Notes: generated from the letters alone by a model not told the origin. Counted from the stretch's first letter, positions 41,582-51,960 are shown. The stretch: DNA of 64,000 bases from Tannerellaceae bacterium (GCA_031271045.1 JAISWO010000060.1:1-64000), one strand, 5' to 3'. Numbers and translations: made by a program.

Positions 41582-43384
41582 ATGAGACATTATATCTTTT
41601 TATTCCTCTTCCTGCTGCTGTGCTGTCTCCCTGCTGCCCGGGAAGAAGACCACCCCGGCTATTCGCATCGCGATTCGTTAATAAACCTGCTCAACAAGCA
41701 GGAGCTGGCGACGTCCGAAGAGGTGGAAATCTTGTTCCAACTGGGCTTGTTCTACAACAATATCGGCAGCTACGACGCGGCGCGCTTCTATCTGGAGAAA
41801 GCCATCGACCTGCCGGAAGGACGGGAGTTCGAGTGCGGACGTATTCTGGTGAACCTCGCCAATTCGTACATTTTTCAGGGACAGTATGCCCAGGCATTGA
41901 AATACTATCTGGAGGCGCTGGCCGTAGGCGAAGAAGTTGTAGCGACCGGGAAATCCGAAATCGAACGCCGGCCCGGACAATGGAATGTGATCCGGGCAAT
42001 GGCCAATATCAGCGAAACCTATTACCTGATCGGCAACCAGAGCCGGGCGCTTTACTACGCGCAGCAGGCCGACAAGGCGTTGGAAGTTACCGGCAATCCG
42101 GAAGACCGCTACATTCGTCCCCAGGTATTGTACGTCATCGGCTCCGTTTATTTAGATCGCGGTGCGCTCGACGAAGCCGAAGCATACATGTCGAAGGCCT
42201 GCTTGTTTGCCGATCAGTTGTGTCGACTGTATATAGAGCTTAGGGGCGATCCGGCAGGGATGCACATCTACCGCGCCTATGGCCGGGAAGGATTGGCCCG
42301 TGTTTACCTGGCGCGCAAAGACTATGCCCGGGCGCTGGACTATGCCGACCAAGGCCTGGTCGCCGCCCGCGAGTCAAACGACCCGATGGTACAGGCCAAA
42401 GCCTGGAGCGCCTTGTCCGATATTTACCGCGAACAGGGGGCCTACGACGCAAGCGGCCGGGCAGCCCTCAGCGCACTGGAGATCAATCCTGATCATATAA
42501 GTCTCGATCCCGGCATGGCCTTCAATATCGCCATATCCAACCTCTTTGCGGGCAACAAGGAAAAGGCGTACGAATTTCTCCGTATCTATTCCAGCCGCAT
42601 GAAAGAGTATACCGATAAACATTTCCGCGAAACGATGTCGAGCATGGAGATACAATTCGAAACCGAGAAGAAAGAGATGCGCATCTTCAACCTGGAACGG
42701 CGTCAATGGTACTATCTCGGCCTGGCTTCCTCCGGCATCTTGCTGGCCTTGGCCGCCTGGACGGTCTACCGCCTGCAAATGAGGCGCGAACGCACCCGCA
42801 AGCAACTCCTCGCCGCCCATGCCGTGCTGGAAGGAGAAAGGAAAGAACGCGAACGCTTCGCCCGCGACCTGCACGATGGCCTCGGCGGGATGCTCTCGGC
42901 CCTGAAAATCGAACTCGTTAACGCCGGACATTCGCAAAACATCCGCGACCATCTGGACGATTGTATCGGCGAACTCCGCCGCATAGCCATTGGCGTGATG
43001 CCCCTGTCCCTGCATCGGTTTGGCATGAAAGCTGCCCTGGAGGATTATTGCCATTCCTTCCCCCATGTCTGCTTCCGGTTCTTTGGCGAAGACCGGCGCA
43101 TCGACGAAAAGATGGAATTAGTCGTCTATTATTGCGCTTACGAGCTTGTAAATAATTCCGTCCGTCATTCGGGCGCTACTGTCATCCATGTGCAGTTGAT
43201 ACAAGACGACGACCACGTTTCACTCACCGTCCAGGACGACGGATGCGGCTTCGACCGCGAATCCTTTGCCCAGGGCGCCGGTCTGAAAAACCTCAACGAC
43301 CGGGTCATGGCCTTCAACGGCAAGCTCGACATCGCCTCCTCGCCGGACAATGGCACGGAAACCGTCATAGAATTGAAAATATAA
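41582..43384 (+). CDS. TPR-containing sensor histidine kinase (HisKA_3 type)
   Basis: 600-residue membrane sensor: signal peptide, periplasmic TPR region (about 40-340; ILVNLANSYIFQGQYAQALKYYLEA and similar), one membrane helix at about 377-398, then a NarL-type kinase. The phospho-acceptor His 431 is in ARDLHDGLGGMLS. The ATPase N box is YYCAYELVNNSVRHS and the G box VQDDGCGFDRESFAQGAGLKNL. No response regulator is adjacent; one must be elsewhere. It is a separate transcription unit, preceded by the terminator at 41426 and convergent with the GH31 gene 2 bases away. Signal unknown. Confidence 0.92.
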   Translation: MRHYIFLFLFLLLCCLPAAREEDHPGYSHRDSLINLLNKQELATSEEVEILFQLGLFYNNIGSYDAARFYLEKAIDLPEGREFECGRILVNLANSYIFQGQYAQALKYYLEALAVGEEVVATGKSEIERRPGQWNVIRAMANISETYYLIGNQSRALYYAQQADKALEVTGNPEDRYIRPQVLYVIGSVYLDRGALDEAEAYMSKACLFADQLCRLYIELRGDPAGMHIYRAYGREGLARVYLARKDYARALDYADQGLVAARESNDPMVQAKAWSALSDIYREQGAYDASGRAALSALEINPDHISLDPGMAFNIAISNLFAGNKEKAYEFLRIYSSRMKEYTDKHFRETMSSMEIQFETEKKEMRIFNLERRQWYYLGLASSGILLALAAWTVYRLQMRRERTRKQLLAAHAVLEGERKERERFARDLHDGLGGMLSALKIELVNAGHSQNIRDHLDDCIGELRRIAIGVMPLSLHRFGMKAALEDYCHSFPHVCFRFFGEDRRIDEKMELVVYYCAYELVNNSVRHSGATVIHVQLIQDDDHVSLTVQDDGCGFDRESFAQGAGLKNLNDRVMAFNGKLDIASSPDNGTETVIELKI

Positions 43385-43386
43385 AA

Positions 43387-45006
43387 TCAACGCTGGCCGT
43401 CCGGCAGGCGTTCAAAATAAGGCAGGCGTTCGATCGGCACTTCCGTTTCGATCACACAGGGCCCCTCGAAGGTGCGTCCGGTGTCGTCGCGCCACGTTCC
43501 GTGGGGAAGCGATACCTTGCGACGGTATTCCCGGCTAACAACGGGGGCGACCAGATACCGATCTCCCAGCATAAACTGGTCTTTGCAATGTTCAAAACCC
43601 TGGTGCGGGAAGACATATTCCAGATGCCGCACAACCGGCTCACCCGTCAGCGCAGCCTGGCGGGCGAGGCTGACGATATAATCTCCCATTTCGACATGCA
43701 GGCGGGCATATCTCCGGCAGATAGCCAGGTGTCTGGCATCCAATATACGCCACGGGGCTACCGAGAACTGCATCATCGGCATCAACGCATGAACTTGGCA
43801 GGAGCGAACGATCAGTTCCTGGTCAATCTTCTGTTGGTCGACCCCCAGGAAGGATCCGAATTGCCCTCCGCCGATCATATCCGGACAGGTATAGGCATAG
43901 CCCAGCAGCCCGGCCGAAAGCATATCGGGAATCAGGAGCCGGAGGGCATCCCATGAGTAATTTTTGTCGCCTAAGCGTTGCACCAGGGCTTCGCCTCCCA
44001 TCTTCCAGCCGGCCCGGTATTCGTTGAACGGAAAGTCCAGCCCGATCCCGGCCCAATAGGCACAGAGATCGACGGCCGTAGCCTGTTTGTCGGCGAACGC
44101 CAACGTGGGATCGGTATAATGTGATATGTCCCCGGCGTCGAACTTAAAGCCGTCGATACCGTAAATCTCCTGCACGTTCCTGAGCTGCGCCTTGAAATGA
44201 TCCGCTGCCTCCGGATTGCTCAGGTCGTAACAGGCGCTATGCCCGTTCCACCAGGGAATGATAGCTGCCTCACGGCTTCCTTTGCGCTTGATCAGATAAC
44301 CTTTCTGCTGCAAGTCCCTGAACTCGGGACTGTCGGGACTTACGAAGGGGCATACCCACAGCATGATGCGGAATCCCTGGCGATGGAGGCTGTCGACCAT
44401 AGCTCGTGGGTCGGGGAAACGATCGGGTTTGAAGTCGAAGTTACCGTAGTATTTCTGCCAGTTGTCGTCGACCATGAAGATACCTGTGGGGAAGTCATTG
44501 CGTACGACCTGATCGGCATAGGCCAGGATATCTTTCTGGTTCTGGTTATACATCAGTTCAATCCATGTGTTATATTGGGGCATGGAGAAGAAGAGGGGGT
44601 CGGGCAACTGCCCGGAAGGCGGGAAGTGCCGGGAGCAGGCAGTCAGATAGGCCTCTTTCAGTGTCGTCCCGGCCTGCACGGGGCGTAATTCTTCTTTTTC
44701 TGCGTAAAGGTGCAACTGCTTATCTTTTGCATAAAAAGCAAACGGTCGCTCACTCCATACATAGCGGCCGGCCGCTGAGAGCATGAAGGGAACGTTCTGG
44801 TTGTTCAGGTTTTCTTTTGCAAGGTCGTACTTGCGCGTATCTTTGTCGAAAGGCATTTGGGAGCCCAAAGCAACCATGCCTCCCCACCAATGTTCGTTCG
44901 TACGAAGTGTAAGTGTATCGGTGCTTGCTTCAGGAGTGCGTTTTAAGTAGGAAGGGGGAGTCGGTATGACAAAGAATGAGAGTATAAAAAGAAAGCATTG
45001 GATCAT
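43387..45006 (-). CDS. glycoside hydrolase family 31
   Basis: 539-residue exported alpha-glycosidase (hydrophobic N-terminus). The GH31 barrel is clear: GIFMVDDNWQKYYG near residue 175, the nucleophile Asp 290 in DGFKFDAGD, and SAGLLGYAYTCPDMIGGG with Asp 376 as a possible acid/base. It is compact and lacks the long N-terminal sandwich of many GH31 enzymes. It follows susD in the same direction with a 13-base-pair hairpin between, so it belongs to the sigma/FecR/SusCD locus and should cleave the imported alpha-linked glycan. Whether glucose, xylose or galactose is released cannot be told. Confidence 0.9.
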   Translation of the reverse strand: MIQCFLFILSFFVIPTPPSYLKRTPEASTDTLTLRTNEHWWGGMVALGSQMPFDKDTRKYDLAKENLNNQNVPFMLSAAGRYVWSERPFAFYAKDKQLHLYAEKEELRPVQAGTTLKEAYLTACSRHFPPSGQLPDPLFFSMPQYNTWIELMYNQNQKDILAYADQVVRNDFPTGIFMVDDNWQKYYGNFDFKPDRFPDPRAMVDSLHRQGFRIMLWVCPFVSPDSPEFRDLQQKGYLIKRKGSREAAIIPWWNGHSACYDLSNPEAADHFKAQLRNVQEIYGIDGFKFDAGDISHYTDPTLAFADKQATAVDLCAYWAGIGLDFPFNEYRAGWKMGGEALVQRLGDKNYSWDALRLLIPDMLSAGLLGYAYTCPDMIGGGQFGSFLGVDQQKIDQELIVRSCQVHALMPMMQFSVAPWRILDARHLAICRRYARLHVEMGDYIVSLARQAALTGEPVVRHLEYVFPHQGFEHCKDQFMLGDRYLVAPVVSREYRRKVSLPHGTWRDDTGRTFEGPCVIETEVPIERLPYFERLPDGQR

Positions 45007-45023
45007 GATAAATTGATTAATAC

Positions 45024-45058
45024 ATCCGGCAGTTGCATCTTCGGAGCAACTGCCGGAT
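45024..45058 (-). other. perfect 13 bp intercistronic hairpin between susD and GH31
   Basis: ATCCGGCAGTTGC (45024-45036) and GCAACTGCCGGAT (45046-45058) pair perfectly around a nine-base loop. No T-run follows on the minus strand, so it is not a classic terminator. It may protect the upstream susC/susD message or reduce read-through into GH31. Confidence 0.8.
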
Positions 45059-45091
45059 AGTGGAAAATATTAAGAGAACAAATAACAAGAA

Positions 45092-46597
45092 TTAATATTC
45101 GGGATTTTGTTTCACGATACCTTTTCCTTCATTGATAGCGGATTCTTTCAAGGGGAAGAGGATGTGTTTTTCTGTCACGAGAGGTTTTTGTCCGAAGGCT
45201 ACGCATTTGGCGTTCATCTTTTCGATGTATGAACCATCGCGTATGAGATCCTGGCGGCGGCTTCCTTCGAAGAAAAATTCGTGTCCCCGTTCCAGCAGCA
45301 GTTTGTCGAGGAAATCGCGGTCGCCGGCAAAGTCGTTAACCGTATAGGCGGGCAGTCCGGCCCTTGTCCTGACGCGGTTCAGCAGGTCGACAGCTTCGGG
45401 TGTGACAACATTCCCGGCGCGTACGATAGCTTCGGCCAGCAGTGTGAGGGCGTCGGCGTAGCGGTAGACGATCCAGTCGGTCTGGCAATGATCGGCCACG
45501 TTCTGTTCGAGTGCATATTTGAGCGGGAAGACGCCTTGTGCAAGGGAGTTGCCGCCTGAACCTTTGTTTTCCTCGTTCAGAAATTCACCCTGGGAGGTTT
45601 CATACTCGTAGAGGATGGTTTCTTTGCGCTGATCGCCGTCTTCGAAGGTTTTGAAGAAGTCCCATGTCATCTTGTATCCGCCCCATCCCTGGTTTTTGAA
45701 GGGTGCGTAGTTGTTCGGTAATACGTGCGGATACCATAGATGTATCTGATAACCTTCCAGGCAGTTGACAGCCCAGATGGTTTCGAGATTCTTTTCGTTG
45801 GCTTCGGTAAAGATGTTTTTGTATACCGGCACAAGCTCGTATCCGTATTCGGGTTTCATCAGTTCGCGTCCTTCGGCTATGGCTTTATCCCATTGCTTAG
45901 TCTGCATATAGAACTTAAGCAGTACCATGTGGCACAATCCTTTTGTGAAGCGGCCGTAATCGGCGTCACCCTTTTTGTAGTTGTACGGCAGGCTTTTGGC
46001 CGCTTCGGTCAGTTCGGTAACGATGTATGCCCGCGTATCTTCGTCGGAGAGCCTGGGGAGGATTTTTTCATTCAGCGGATTTTTCAGCGTTTCCAAGTCG
46101 GCGACGATCAGCGGCCCAAAGAGGTCGTAGATGAGGAATGCCAGGAATCCGCGCCCGCATCTGAGCTCTGCGATATACTGGTTTTTGAGGTCTTCATTCA
46201 TCTCAATACCCTGGACGCGCTCTATGGTGAGGGTCATCTTGCTTATATTGTTGATGAAGTCCCATCCGTGCGTCACGTTGCGGGTATCGTTGGGCGTATA
46301 GGCGGCAAAATAACAGCGTGACCAGGTTCCGTTATCATCCCACGAGCACCAGCCGTAATCGGAAGCCATATCGCTGGTCAGGATAATGCCGGTTGCTACA
46401 TTAAAGATACCATCATAGCTACTATTACGGAATACGCCGTAAACGTTTGCGGTCACCAGATCCCTGGCATCCCTGGCTGTTGTGGGATAGATGGTCGGAT
46501 TGATGGCATCATACATTTCCGATTTCAGTTCGCAACTTCCGAGGCCTGCCATCAACAGAAGCCCGGTTAAACATGTATATATAATCTTCTTTTTCAT
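45092..46597 (-). CDS. RagB/SusD family glycan-binding lipoprotein
   Basis: 501-residue lipoprotein (lipobox LGSC, Cys 22). Family landmarks: IAELRCGRGFLAFLIYDLFGPLIV near residue 165, the TPR-like MVLLKFYMQTKQWDKAIAEGREL near 230, and the C-terminal YRYADALTLLAEAIVRAG plus LLERGHEFFFEGSRRQDLIR. It starts 21 bases after the susC-like gene. Together they form the outer-membrane importer of the locus, and GH31 downstream suggests an alpha-linked glycan. Confidence 0.95.
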   Translation of the reverse strand: MKKKIIYTCLTGLLLMAGLGSCELKSEMYDAINPTIYPTTARDARDLVTANVYGVFRNSSYDGIFNVATGIILTSDMASDYGWCSWDDNGTWSRCYFAAYTPNDTRNVTHGWDFINNISKMTLTIERVQGIEMNEDLKNQYIAELRCGRGFLAFLIYDLFGPLIVADLETLKNPLNEKILPRLSDEDTRAYIVTELTEAAKSLPYNYKKGDADYGRFTKGLCHMVLLKFYMQTKQWDKAIAEGRELMKPEYGYELVPVYKNIFTEANEKNLETIWAVNCLEGYQIHLWYPHVLPNNYAPFKNQGWGGYKMTWDFFKTFEDGDQRKETILYEYETSQGEFLNEENKGSGGNSLAQGVFPLKYALEQNVADHCQTDWIVYRYADALTLLAEAIVRAGNVVTPEAVDLLNRVRTRAGLPAYTVNDFAGDRDFLDKLLLERGHEFFFEGSRRQDLIRDGSYIEKMNAKCVAFGQKPLVTEKHILFPLKESAINEGKGIVKQNPEY

Positions 46598-46618
46598 AAT
46601 GTCTTCATTTATTAATGT

Positions 46619-49600
46619 TTAAAATGAAATATCTACCCCGAGGCTGAAGCTTGTCACATTCGGATAGGAGTAAGAGTTGCGGTTGGTATCCGAATTGATG
46701 GCGTCTGTTTCCGGATCGACGCCATTCCAGTTGGTGATGACGAACGGATTGTTGACATCGGCATACAGGCGGATACTGTTCGCGATTTTCTTTGGGACGG
46801 GGAGCGTATAACCCAGTGTGATGTTCCGGCACCGGATATAACTGATTTTTTGGTAGTAATAGTCGTCTTTGTACGAGGCATACGTACTGGCAATCACGTT
46901 GGGGTGCTTTGCGTTCTGATTGTTGTAGAACCAACTGTCAAACGTTCCTTTGGAGACATTGATGAAGTTGTTGCCCGCATTGCCGGACACCCAGTCGTCG
47001 TAGTAGCTGGCCGGTCTCCACCGTCCGACTTCGCCGTAGAAATAAACGTTGAAGTCGATGCTCTTGTACCGGAGCGTATTGTTGAATCCGAACGTAAAGT
47101 CGGGATCTTTGCTTCCGAGCAATACCCTGTCGTACTGGTCCATCACGTTTTCACGGCCGTCTTCGTCGCGCAGGTTTTGAATCTTAATTTGCCCGGGCAG
47201 CAAGGCCGGTTGCCAGGCGGGAGCTGTTTCTCCTACTTTCATCAGTCCGTCGGACTTGTAGAGGAAGATCGCGCGGATCGGGTCGTTCACCGATTGATAG
47301 GCGGCCGGTTTCCAGTCCGGATCGCGTTCTTTCCAGCGGTCTTTGTAGGTTGAGAGGGTGAAGTCGGTGGACCAGAACAAATCTTTGCGGGTGATATTGA
47401 CGGTATTCAGCGTCAATTCGAATCCCTGTCCCTGGGTCTTTCCGGCGTTGGCGGCAATCTTTGTGATTTCGTTGTACGAGAGCAAACTCTTTTCCGTGAC
47501 CAACAGGTCGGAGATGGTCCGGTCGTAATATTCCAGCGAGGCGTTTATGCGGTTGTTGAGGAAGCCCAGGTCCAAACCTATGTTGAACTCGCTGGTGGTT
47601 TCCCATGTCAACTTGTAGTTGCCTAATTGTTTGGCTGCAATACCTGAGTAACCTGTACTGCCGAACACGAAGCTAGTGCCTACGCCGTAGGTATCGAGTA
47701 TCCGGTTCCCGACGTTGGAGTTACCGGTCTGTCCGTATCCACCTCTTAATTTACCGTTGGAGAGGATACCCGACAGGGATTGCATGAACGCCTCGTCGCT
47801 GAAGCGCCATCCCAGGGAGGCTGAAGGAAAATATCCCCAGCGGTAATTGGGATTGAAATTGGAAGCGCCATCGGCACGGAGGGTGGCGGTGAAGAGGTAT
47901 TTACCCATGAATGAGTAATTGATCCTTCCGAAGTACGATCCCAGCGCGCTCATACTGGCTGAGGAGCCAACTGATGGTTTGGCGCCGGCGCCAGCTGCCA
48001 GGTTGTTGTAGAGGAAGCCGTCGATCGGGAAGTTATAATTGCCGGCGCTGAATCCTTCTCTATTAAATTCCTGGTAAGAATATCCTACGAGTGCATTCAG
48101 GGTATGGTTGCCGATGGTCTTGTTGTAATTGGCTGTCAGTTCCATCAGGTAGTCGGCTTTATCTTCCTGCGATATGAAGGCGCTTCCGTTGTTGACAGCT
48201 CCGGCGATGGTGGTGGTAGGCAGATAGTTTTTCCGTTTCGCATATTTGCGGTCGACGCCCAGCGAAGCTTTCAGGATGAGTCCCTCGATGGGTTCGACCT
48301 GGAGGTAAGTTGAGGCTAAGAGACGGTCTTTGATGGTCTTGTCCGTTATGCCGAGCAGGGATACCGGGTTGGGTATCTGTCCCATATCCGGGTTGCGGGA
48401 GAAATCGCCGTTTTCGTCGCGAACCGGGACGAAGGGGGTAAACCTGACGGCCGAGACGATGATGCCGGAATTTTCCCATTCATTATCGCCTAAGGGGACG
48501 TTGTCGTACTGGTTGCGGCTCAGGTTGAGCGACAATCCTGTTTTTACGTACCGGGATATTTTCTGATCCAGGTTTACGTTCATGGTCAGGCGGTCCATGT
48601 CGTTGTTCCGGATGACGCCGTTTTGGGTGAAGTAGTTAAGGGAGGCGAGGTATTGTGTGGATTCGCTTCCTCCGGCCAGTGATACGTTGTGCGACTGTTG
48701 CATTCCGGTGCGGGTCACTTCTTTGAACCAGTCGGTTGTTTGTGCGCCGGCTATTTGTGCATCGCTGTAGCGGGGGACGAAAGCGTCCGGATTGGCGTTT
48801 GGCGTGATGTAGCCTGCATAAATATCCAGGCCGTTCTTTTTCAGATAGCGTTCGTACTCCACCTGGTTCCAGTGCGTCATGTATTCCTTGGCATCGAGCA
48901 TCTCGTAGGCGTTTTTCATGTTCTGGACGGAGAAGTTGCCGGAATAGTTTACTTGCAGTTTGCCGGCTTTACCTCTTTTGGTTGTCACGATGATGACGCC
49001 ATGTCCGGCGCGCGATCCGTAGATGGCTGTGGCGCTGGCATCCTTGAGTACTTCGATTGATTCGATGTCGCCGGGGTTGATGGATTCGAGGATGTTGTCC
49101 ATGCTTCCGGATTTATAGCGGTTTCCTGATTCGAGGTCGGTGGAAGAGCTGATGGGGAATCCGTCGACGATGATCAGCGGGTCGTTGCCTGCGGCGATGG
49201 AAGTTTCTCCCCGGATGCGGAAGGTCGAACCGCCTCCTACCTGGGCGCTGTTTTGCGTTACGCGCAAGCCCGACGCTTTACCGGCCAGGGCATGGCTTAC
49301 GGTAGAGAAAGTATTGACCGGTGCGTCGTTCATCTTGACGGACGAGACGGCTCCGGTGAGATCTCTTTTCTTTTGCACACCGTATCCTACGACAACGATT
49401 TCATCCAGGTGTTGCGTATCTTCGTGCAGGGCGATGAGGAGGCTGGTTTGATTTCTAATTGTGATTTCCTGGTTCAGGTATCCGATATAGGAGACCTGGA
49501 GGGTTGCGTTTTCGGGCACATCAATTGTGAAGTTACCGTCCAGGTCGGTTGTTGTCCCGATGGATGTTCCTTTGATCACTACGTTGGCTCCGATGACGGG

Positions 49601-50026
49601 TATTCCTGTTTCGTCGTGGATTACGCCGGTTATTTTCCGCGAAGATTGCTGTGCGGCAGCAAGTCGCCGGGCGGAACCGGGTGTAAGAACTATGTGACGG
49701 TCTTTGATTGTATAGGCAATGCCGGCGGCAGAGGCTATGGCGTCCATCACATCCCGGATAGGGCTATTTTTCTTATCCAGGGAGAGTCGTTCATCCTTGT
49801 TGATCTCGTCCAGGTTGTAGAAGAACAGGAACTCGGATTGCTTCTCTATTTGCTTTAAAACATTTTCTAATGTCTCATTCTTTGCCGAGACATTCAGCAC
49901 GGCCGTTTGCGCATAAGATGCGGCTACTATTTGCGAGAGACCGGCAATAAGCATTAAAAAGGTTAATTTCATGATTTTTATGCTCCTTTTTAGTGTGTCA
50001 GAATTAGTGATACGTTTTCTATTCAT
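46619..50026 (-). CDS. SusC family TonB-linked transporter with STN signalling domain
   Basis: 1135 residues. Signal peptide (ending near AASYAQ), STN domain at about 50-115 (TLENVLKQIEKQSEFLFFYN, YTIKDRHIVLTPG), carboxypeptidase-like domain (ITGVIHDETGIPVIGANVVI), LDEIVVVGYGVQKKRDLTG, plug with FRIRGETSIAAGNDPLIIVDG and DASATAIYGSRAGHGVIIVTT, then the barrel ending LGVDISF. The STN domain contacts a FecR-type anti-sigma in the periplasm; such a FecR gene is immediately upstream. Import of the substrate should therefore activate its own operon. A shorter start at the Met of MKLTFLML is possible. Confidence 0.96.
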   Translation of the reverse strand: MNRKRITNSDTLKRSIKIMKLTFLMLIAGLSQIVAASYAQTAVLNVSAKNETLENVLKQIEKQSEFLFFYNLDEINKDERLSLDKKNSPIRDVMDAIASAAGIAYTIKDRHIVLTPGSARRLAAAQQSSRKITGVIHDETGIPVIGANVVIKGTSIGTTTDLDGNFTIDVPENATLQVSYIGYLNQEITIRNQTSLLIALHEDTQHLDEIVVVGYGVQKKRDLTGAVSSVKMNDAPVNTFSTVSHALAGKASGLRVTQNSAQVGGGSTFRIRGETSIAAGNDPLIIVDGFPISSSTDLESGNRYKSGSMDNILESINPGDIESIEVLKDASATAIYGSRAGHGVIIVTTKRGKAGKLQVNYSGNFSVQNMKNAYEMLDAKEYMTHWNQVEYERYLKKNGLDIYAGYITPNANPDAFVPRYSDAQIAGAQTTDWFKEVTRTGMQQSHNVSLAGGSESTQYLASLNYFTQNGVIRNNDMDRLTMNVNLDQKISRYVKTGLSLNLSRNQYDNVPLGDNEWENSGIIVSAVRFTPFVPVRDENGDFSRNPDMGQIPNPVSLLGITDKTIKDRLLASTYLQVEPIEGLILKASLGVDRKYAKRKNYLPTTTIAGAVNNGSAFISQEDKADYLMELTANYNKTIGNHTLNALVGYSYQEFNREGFSAGNYNFPIDGFLYNNLAAGAGAKPSVGSSASMSALGSYFGRINYSFMGKYLFTATLRADGASNFNPNYRWGYFPSASLGWRFSDEAFMQSLSGILSNGKLRGGYGQTGNSNVGNRILDTYGVGTSFVFGSTGYSGIAAKQLGNYKLTWETTSEFNIGLDLGFLNNRINASLEYYDRTISDLLVTEKSLLSYNEITKIAANAGKTQGQGFELTLNTVNITRKDLFWSTDFTLSTYKDRWKERDPDWKPAAYQSVNDPIRAIFLYKSDGLMKVGETAPAWQPALLPGQIKIQNLRDEDGRENVMDQYDRVLLGSKDPDFTFGFNNTLRYKSIDFNVYFYGEVGRWRPASYYDDWVSGNAGNNFINVSKGTFDSWFYNNQNAKHPNVIASTYASYKDDYYYQKISYIRCRNITLGYTLPVPKKIANSIRLYADVNNPFVITNWNGVDPETDAINSDTNRNSYSYPNVTSFSLGVDISF

Positions 50027-50214
50027 ATCTTTGAATCGTTTTTAGGTTTATACATTCTTCCACGGTGAATGGAAGTTTAATTGAACAAGTCTTTTTTGTA
50101 AGGGAAGAGGGAATCCGGCAAGATTTTCTCTTCTTCTTTTTTGGTGGGGTGGGGGAGGTCAACTGGTATTCATAAACGATGATTTTAAATGGGGGGTTAA
50201 CTGTTATTCATTTT

Positions 50215-51186
50215 TTATTCTTTTATTGTCACATGGTGATCGTCGATCGTGTATTTAATGGGTACCGAGAGGTTGATAATTTCCATGATGTCTTTGATGC
50301 TTTGCCCTCGGTAGAAGGTTCCGGTGAATGTCTTTTTGTTCAGCCGTGCGGATTCGACGGTGAAGCGTACGCCATATACGCTGCCCAAGCGGTGCAGGAT
50401 GGCTTCCATTCGTTGACGGGGGAAATAATAATATCCGGAGATCCAGGCTGTGAATTGGGAGGCGTCTACTTCGGCGATTTGAAGGGAGTGGGTGTTGCTG
50501 TTGTAGGTCAGTTGCTGACCGGGCGCAAGGGTTTCTTTCCGCGCCATGTGTTCTGTTGTCAGGCGAACGGCGCCATCCAGCAGGGTGGTGACAAAAACGG
50601 AATCGCAGGCGTAGGCGGTGACGTTGAACCGGGTGCCCAGGGCTTCGATTTCCTGATTGCCTGTTACGACAATGAAGGGTTTGTTTTTTGACGGGACGAC
50701 TTCAAAGAAGGCTTCGCCGTCGAGATAGACGCGGCGTTCCGACTTTCCGTAGTTGTTTTCATAGCGGAAAGAGGTTCGCGTGCCTAAGCTGACGATGGTG
50801 CCGTCGGGCAGGATGGCTTTGTCGGCTTCGAGTCCGTCGCCTCCGACGTAATGTGTCGCTATATGGTTTGTTGGGCCGGGGATTATCCGGTAGAAGGCGC
50901 TGCTGAGTGCTACGGCCAGCAGGCCGACGGCTACGTATCCTTGCCACTGCTTCCACCAGGTGACGGGACGGATGGCGTCCTTCTTGCGCAAGAGGCGTTG
51001 CCAGCTTTCTTCGGCGTTGATGGGCTGGTTGCAGGTTGTTGCTGCGTCGCGTATGGCTTTCACTTCGAAGAATAGCTTCTTGTTCTCTGCGCTTTCCTTG
51101 ACCCAGAGCCGGAATTGCTGGAGCTCTTCTGCGGTCAGGTTCCCGTGCAGATAACCGATGATCAGATGTTCATTCTTGTTTTCCAT
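50215..51186 (-). CDS. FecR family anti-sigma factor
   Basis: 323 residues with a cytoplasmic N-terminal sigma-binding part, one membrane helix near residues 80-100 (YVAVGLLAVALSSAFY), a FecR domain (AILPDGTIVSLGTRTSFRYEN, RRVYLDGEAFFEVV), and a C-terminal DUF4974-like domain (AILHRLGSVYGVRFTVE, FTGTFYRGQSIKDIMEIINL). It sits between the ECF sigma gene and the STN-type SusC on the same strand, so it should relay the SusC signal to that sigma factor. Confidence 0.95.
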   Translation of the reverse strand: MENKNEHLIIGYLHGNLTAEELQQFRLWVKESAENKKLFFEVKAIRDAATTCNQPINAEESWQRLLRKKDAIRPVTWWKQWQGYVAVGLLAVALSSAFYRIIPGPTNHIATHYVGGDGLEADKAILPDGTIVSLGTRTSFRYENNYGKSERRVYLDGEAFFEVVPSKNKPFIVVTGNQEIEALGTRFNVTAYACDSVFVTTLLDGAVRLTTEHMARKETLAPGQQLTYNSNTHSLQIAEVDASQFTAWISGYYYFPRQRMEAILHRLGSVYGVRFTVESARLNKKTFTGTFYRGQSIKDIMEIINLSVPIKYTIDDHHVTIKE

Positions 51187-51229
51187 ATTCCTGTAACGAA
51201 TGGGAATGGAAAAGTACTCACATGTGCGG

Positions 51230-51787
51230 CTAAAAAGTTTTGGGGAGAAGAACGAGGCAGTAGAGTAGGAGGCGGTTCGTTTGTTTCCTCAGGTGATTGA
51301 GCGAGCGGTAGAGTTGATTTTCCACGGTGCGGACCGAAAGGTTTAGTTGCTGGGCTATTTCGGCTGCTTTCAGGCCTTCGATATAGGCCATGCGGAAGAT
51401 TTCCTGGCCCCGGACGGGTAATTCGTTTATTTTTTTCATCAGGACATCCAGCAGGTCGTTACGCATAAAGAGTTCGTCGGCGGCTTCGAAATAATCGAGC
51501 TCGTCGAGTTTGAGTTGGGCGGACTGTTTGTCCATGATTTCCTGTTCGAGGGACGCACGGCGCAGGAAATCAATGCAGGCATTGCGGACGGATGTGTAGA
51601 GGACGCGTTTCAGTTCATCTTCAGGCAGCCGGAAGTCCTGTTTATCCCAGCGGTTGAGGAACACATCGTGCACAATGTCCTCGGCAAGGAAGGGAGAAAC
51701 GAATTTCCCGGCAAATCGTATCAGCATAGGCGCATATTGCAGATAAATGTTTTTATAGTCCTGTATGTTTCTTTCCTGTAAATTCAT
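51230..51787 (-). CDS. ECF sigma-70 factor of the SusCD/GH31 locus
   Basis: 185 residues from ATG 51787; an in-frame ATG at 51826 would add 13 hydrophobic residues that are atypical. Region 2 includes FVSPFLAEDIVHDVFLNRWDK and VLYTSVRNACIDFLRR; region 4 includes LPVRGQEIFRMAYIEGLKAAEIAQQLNLSVRTVENQLYRSLNHLRK. It is first in the locus, followed by its FecR 43 bases later. It should recognise the promoter upstream of susC, where I see no housekeeping-type -7 element, in keeping with ECF control. Confidence 0.93.
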   Translation of the reverse strand: MNLQERNIQDYKNIYLQYAPMLIRFAGKFVSPFLAEDIVHDVFLNRWDKQDFRLPEDELKRVLYTSVRNACIDFLRRASLEQEIMDKQSAQLKLDELDYFEAADELFMRNDLLDVLMKKINELPVRGQEIFRMAYIEGLKAAEIAQQLNLSVRTVENQLYRSLNHLRKQTNRLLLYCLVLLPKTF

Positions 51788-51960
51788 CAGAAACAAAGAT
51801 ACGATAATCCGGACAACTTGCAGCATATCTTTGAATTTTGGTTCTGTGACGTTTCATATGGGAGAGTAAACGGAAAATCAGCATATTTACATATTTCCCT
51901 GTTTTCTTAACTGATATTTTTCCTTTGGATGCCCATGCCGGCCATTTGGTGAGAATTAAT

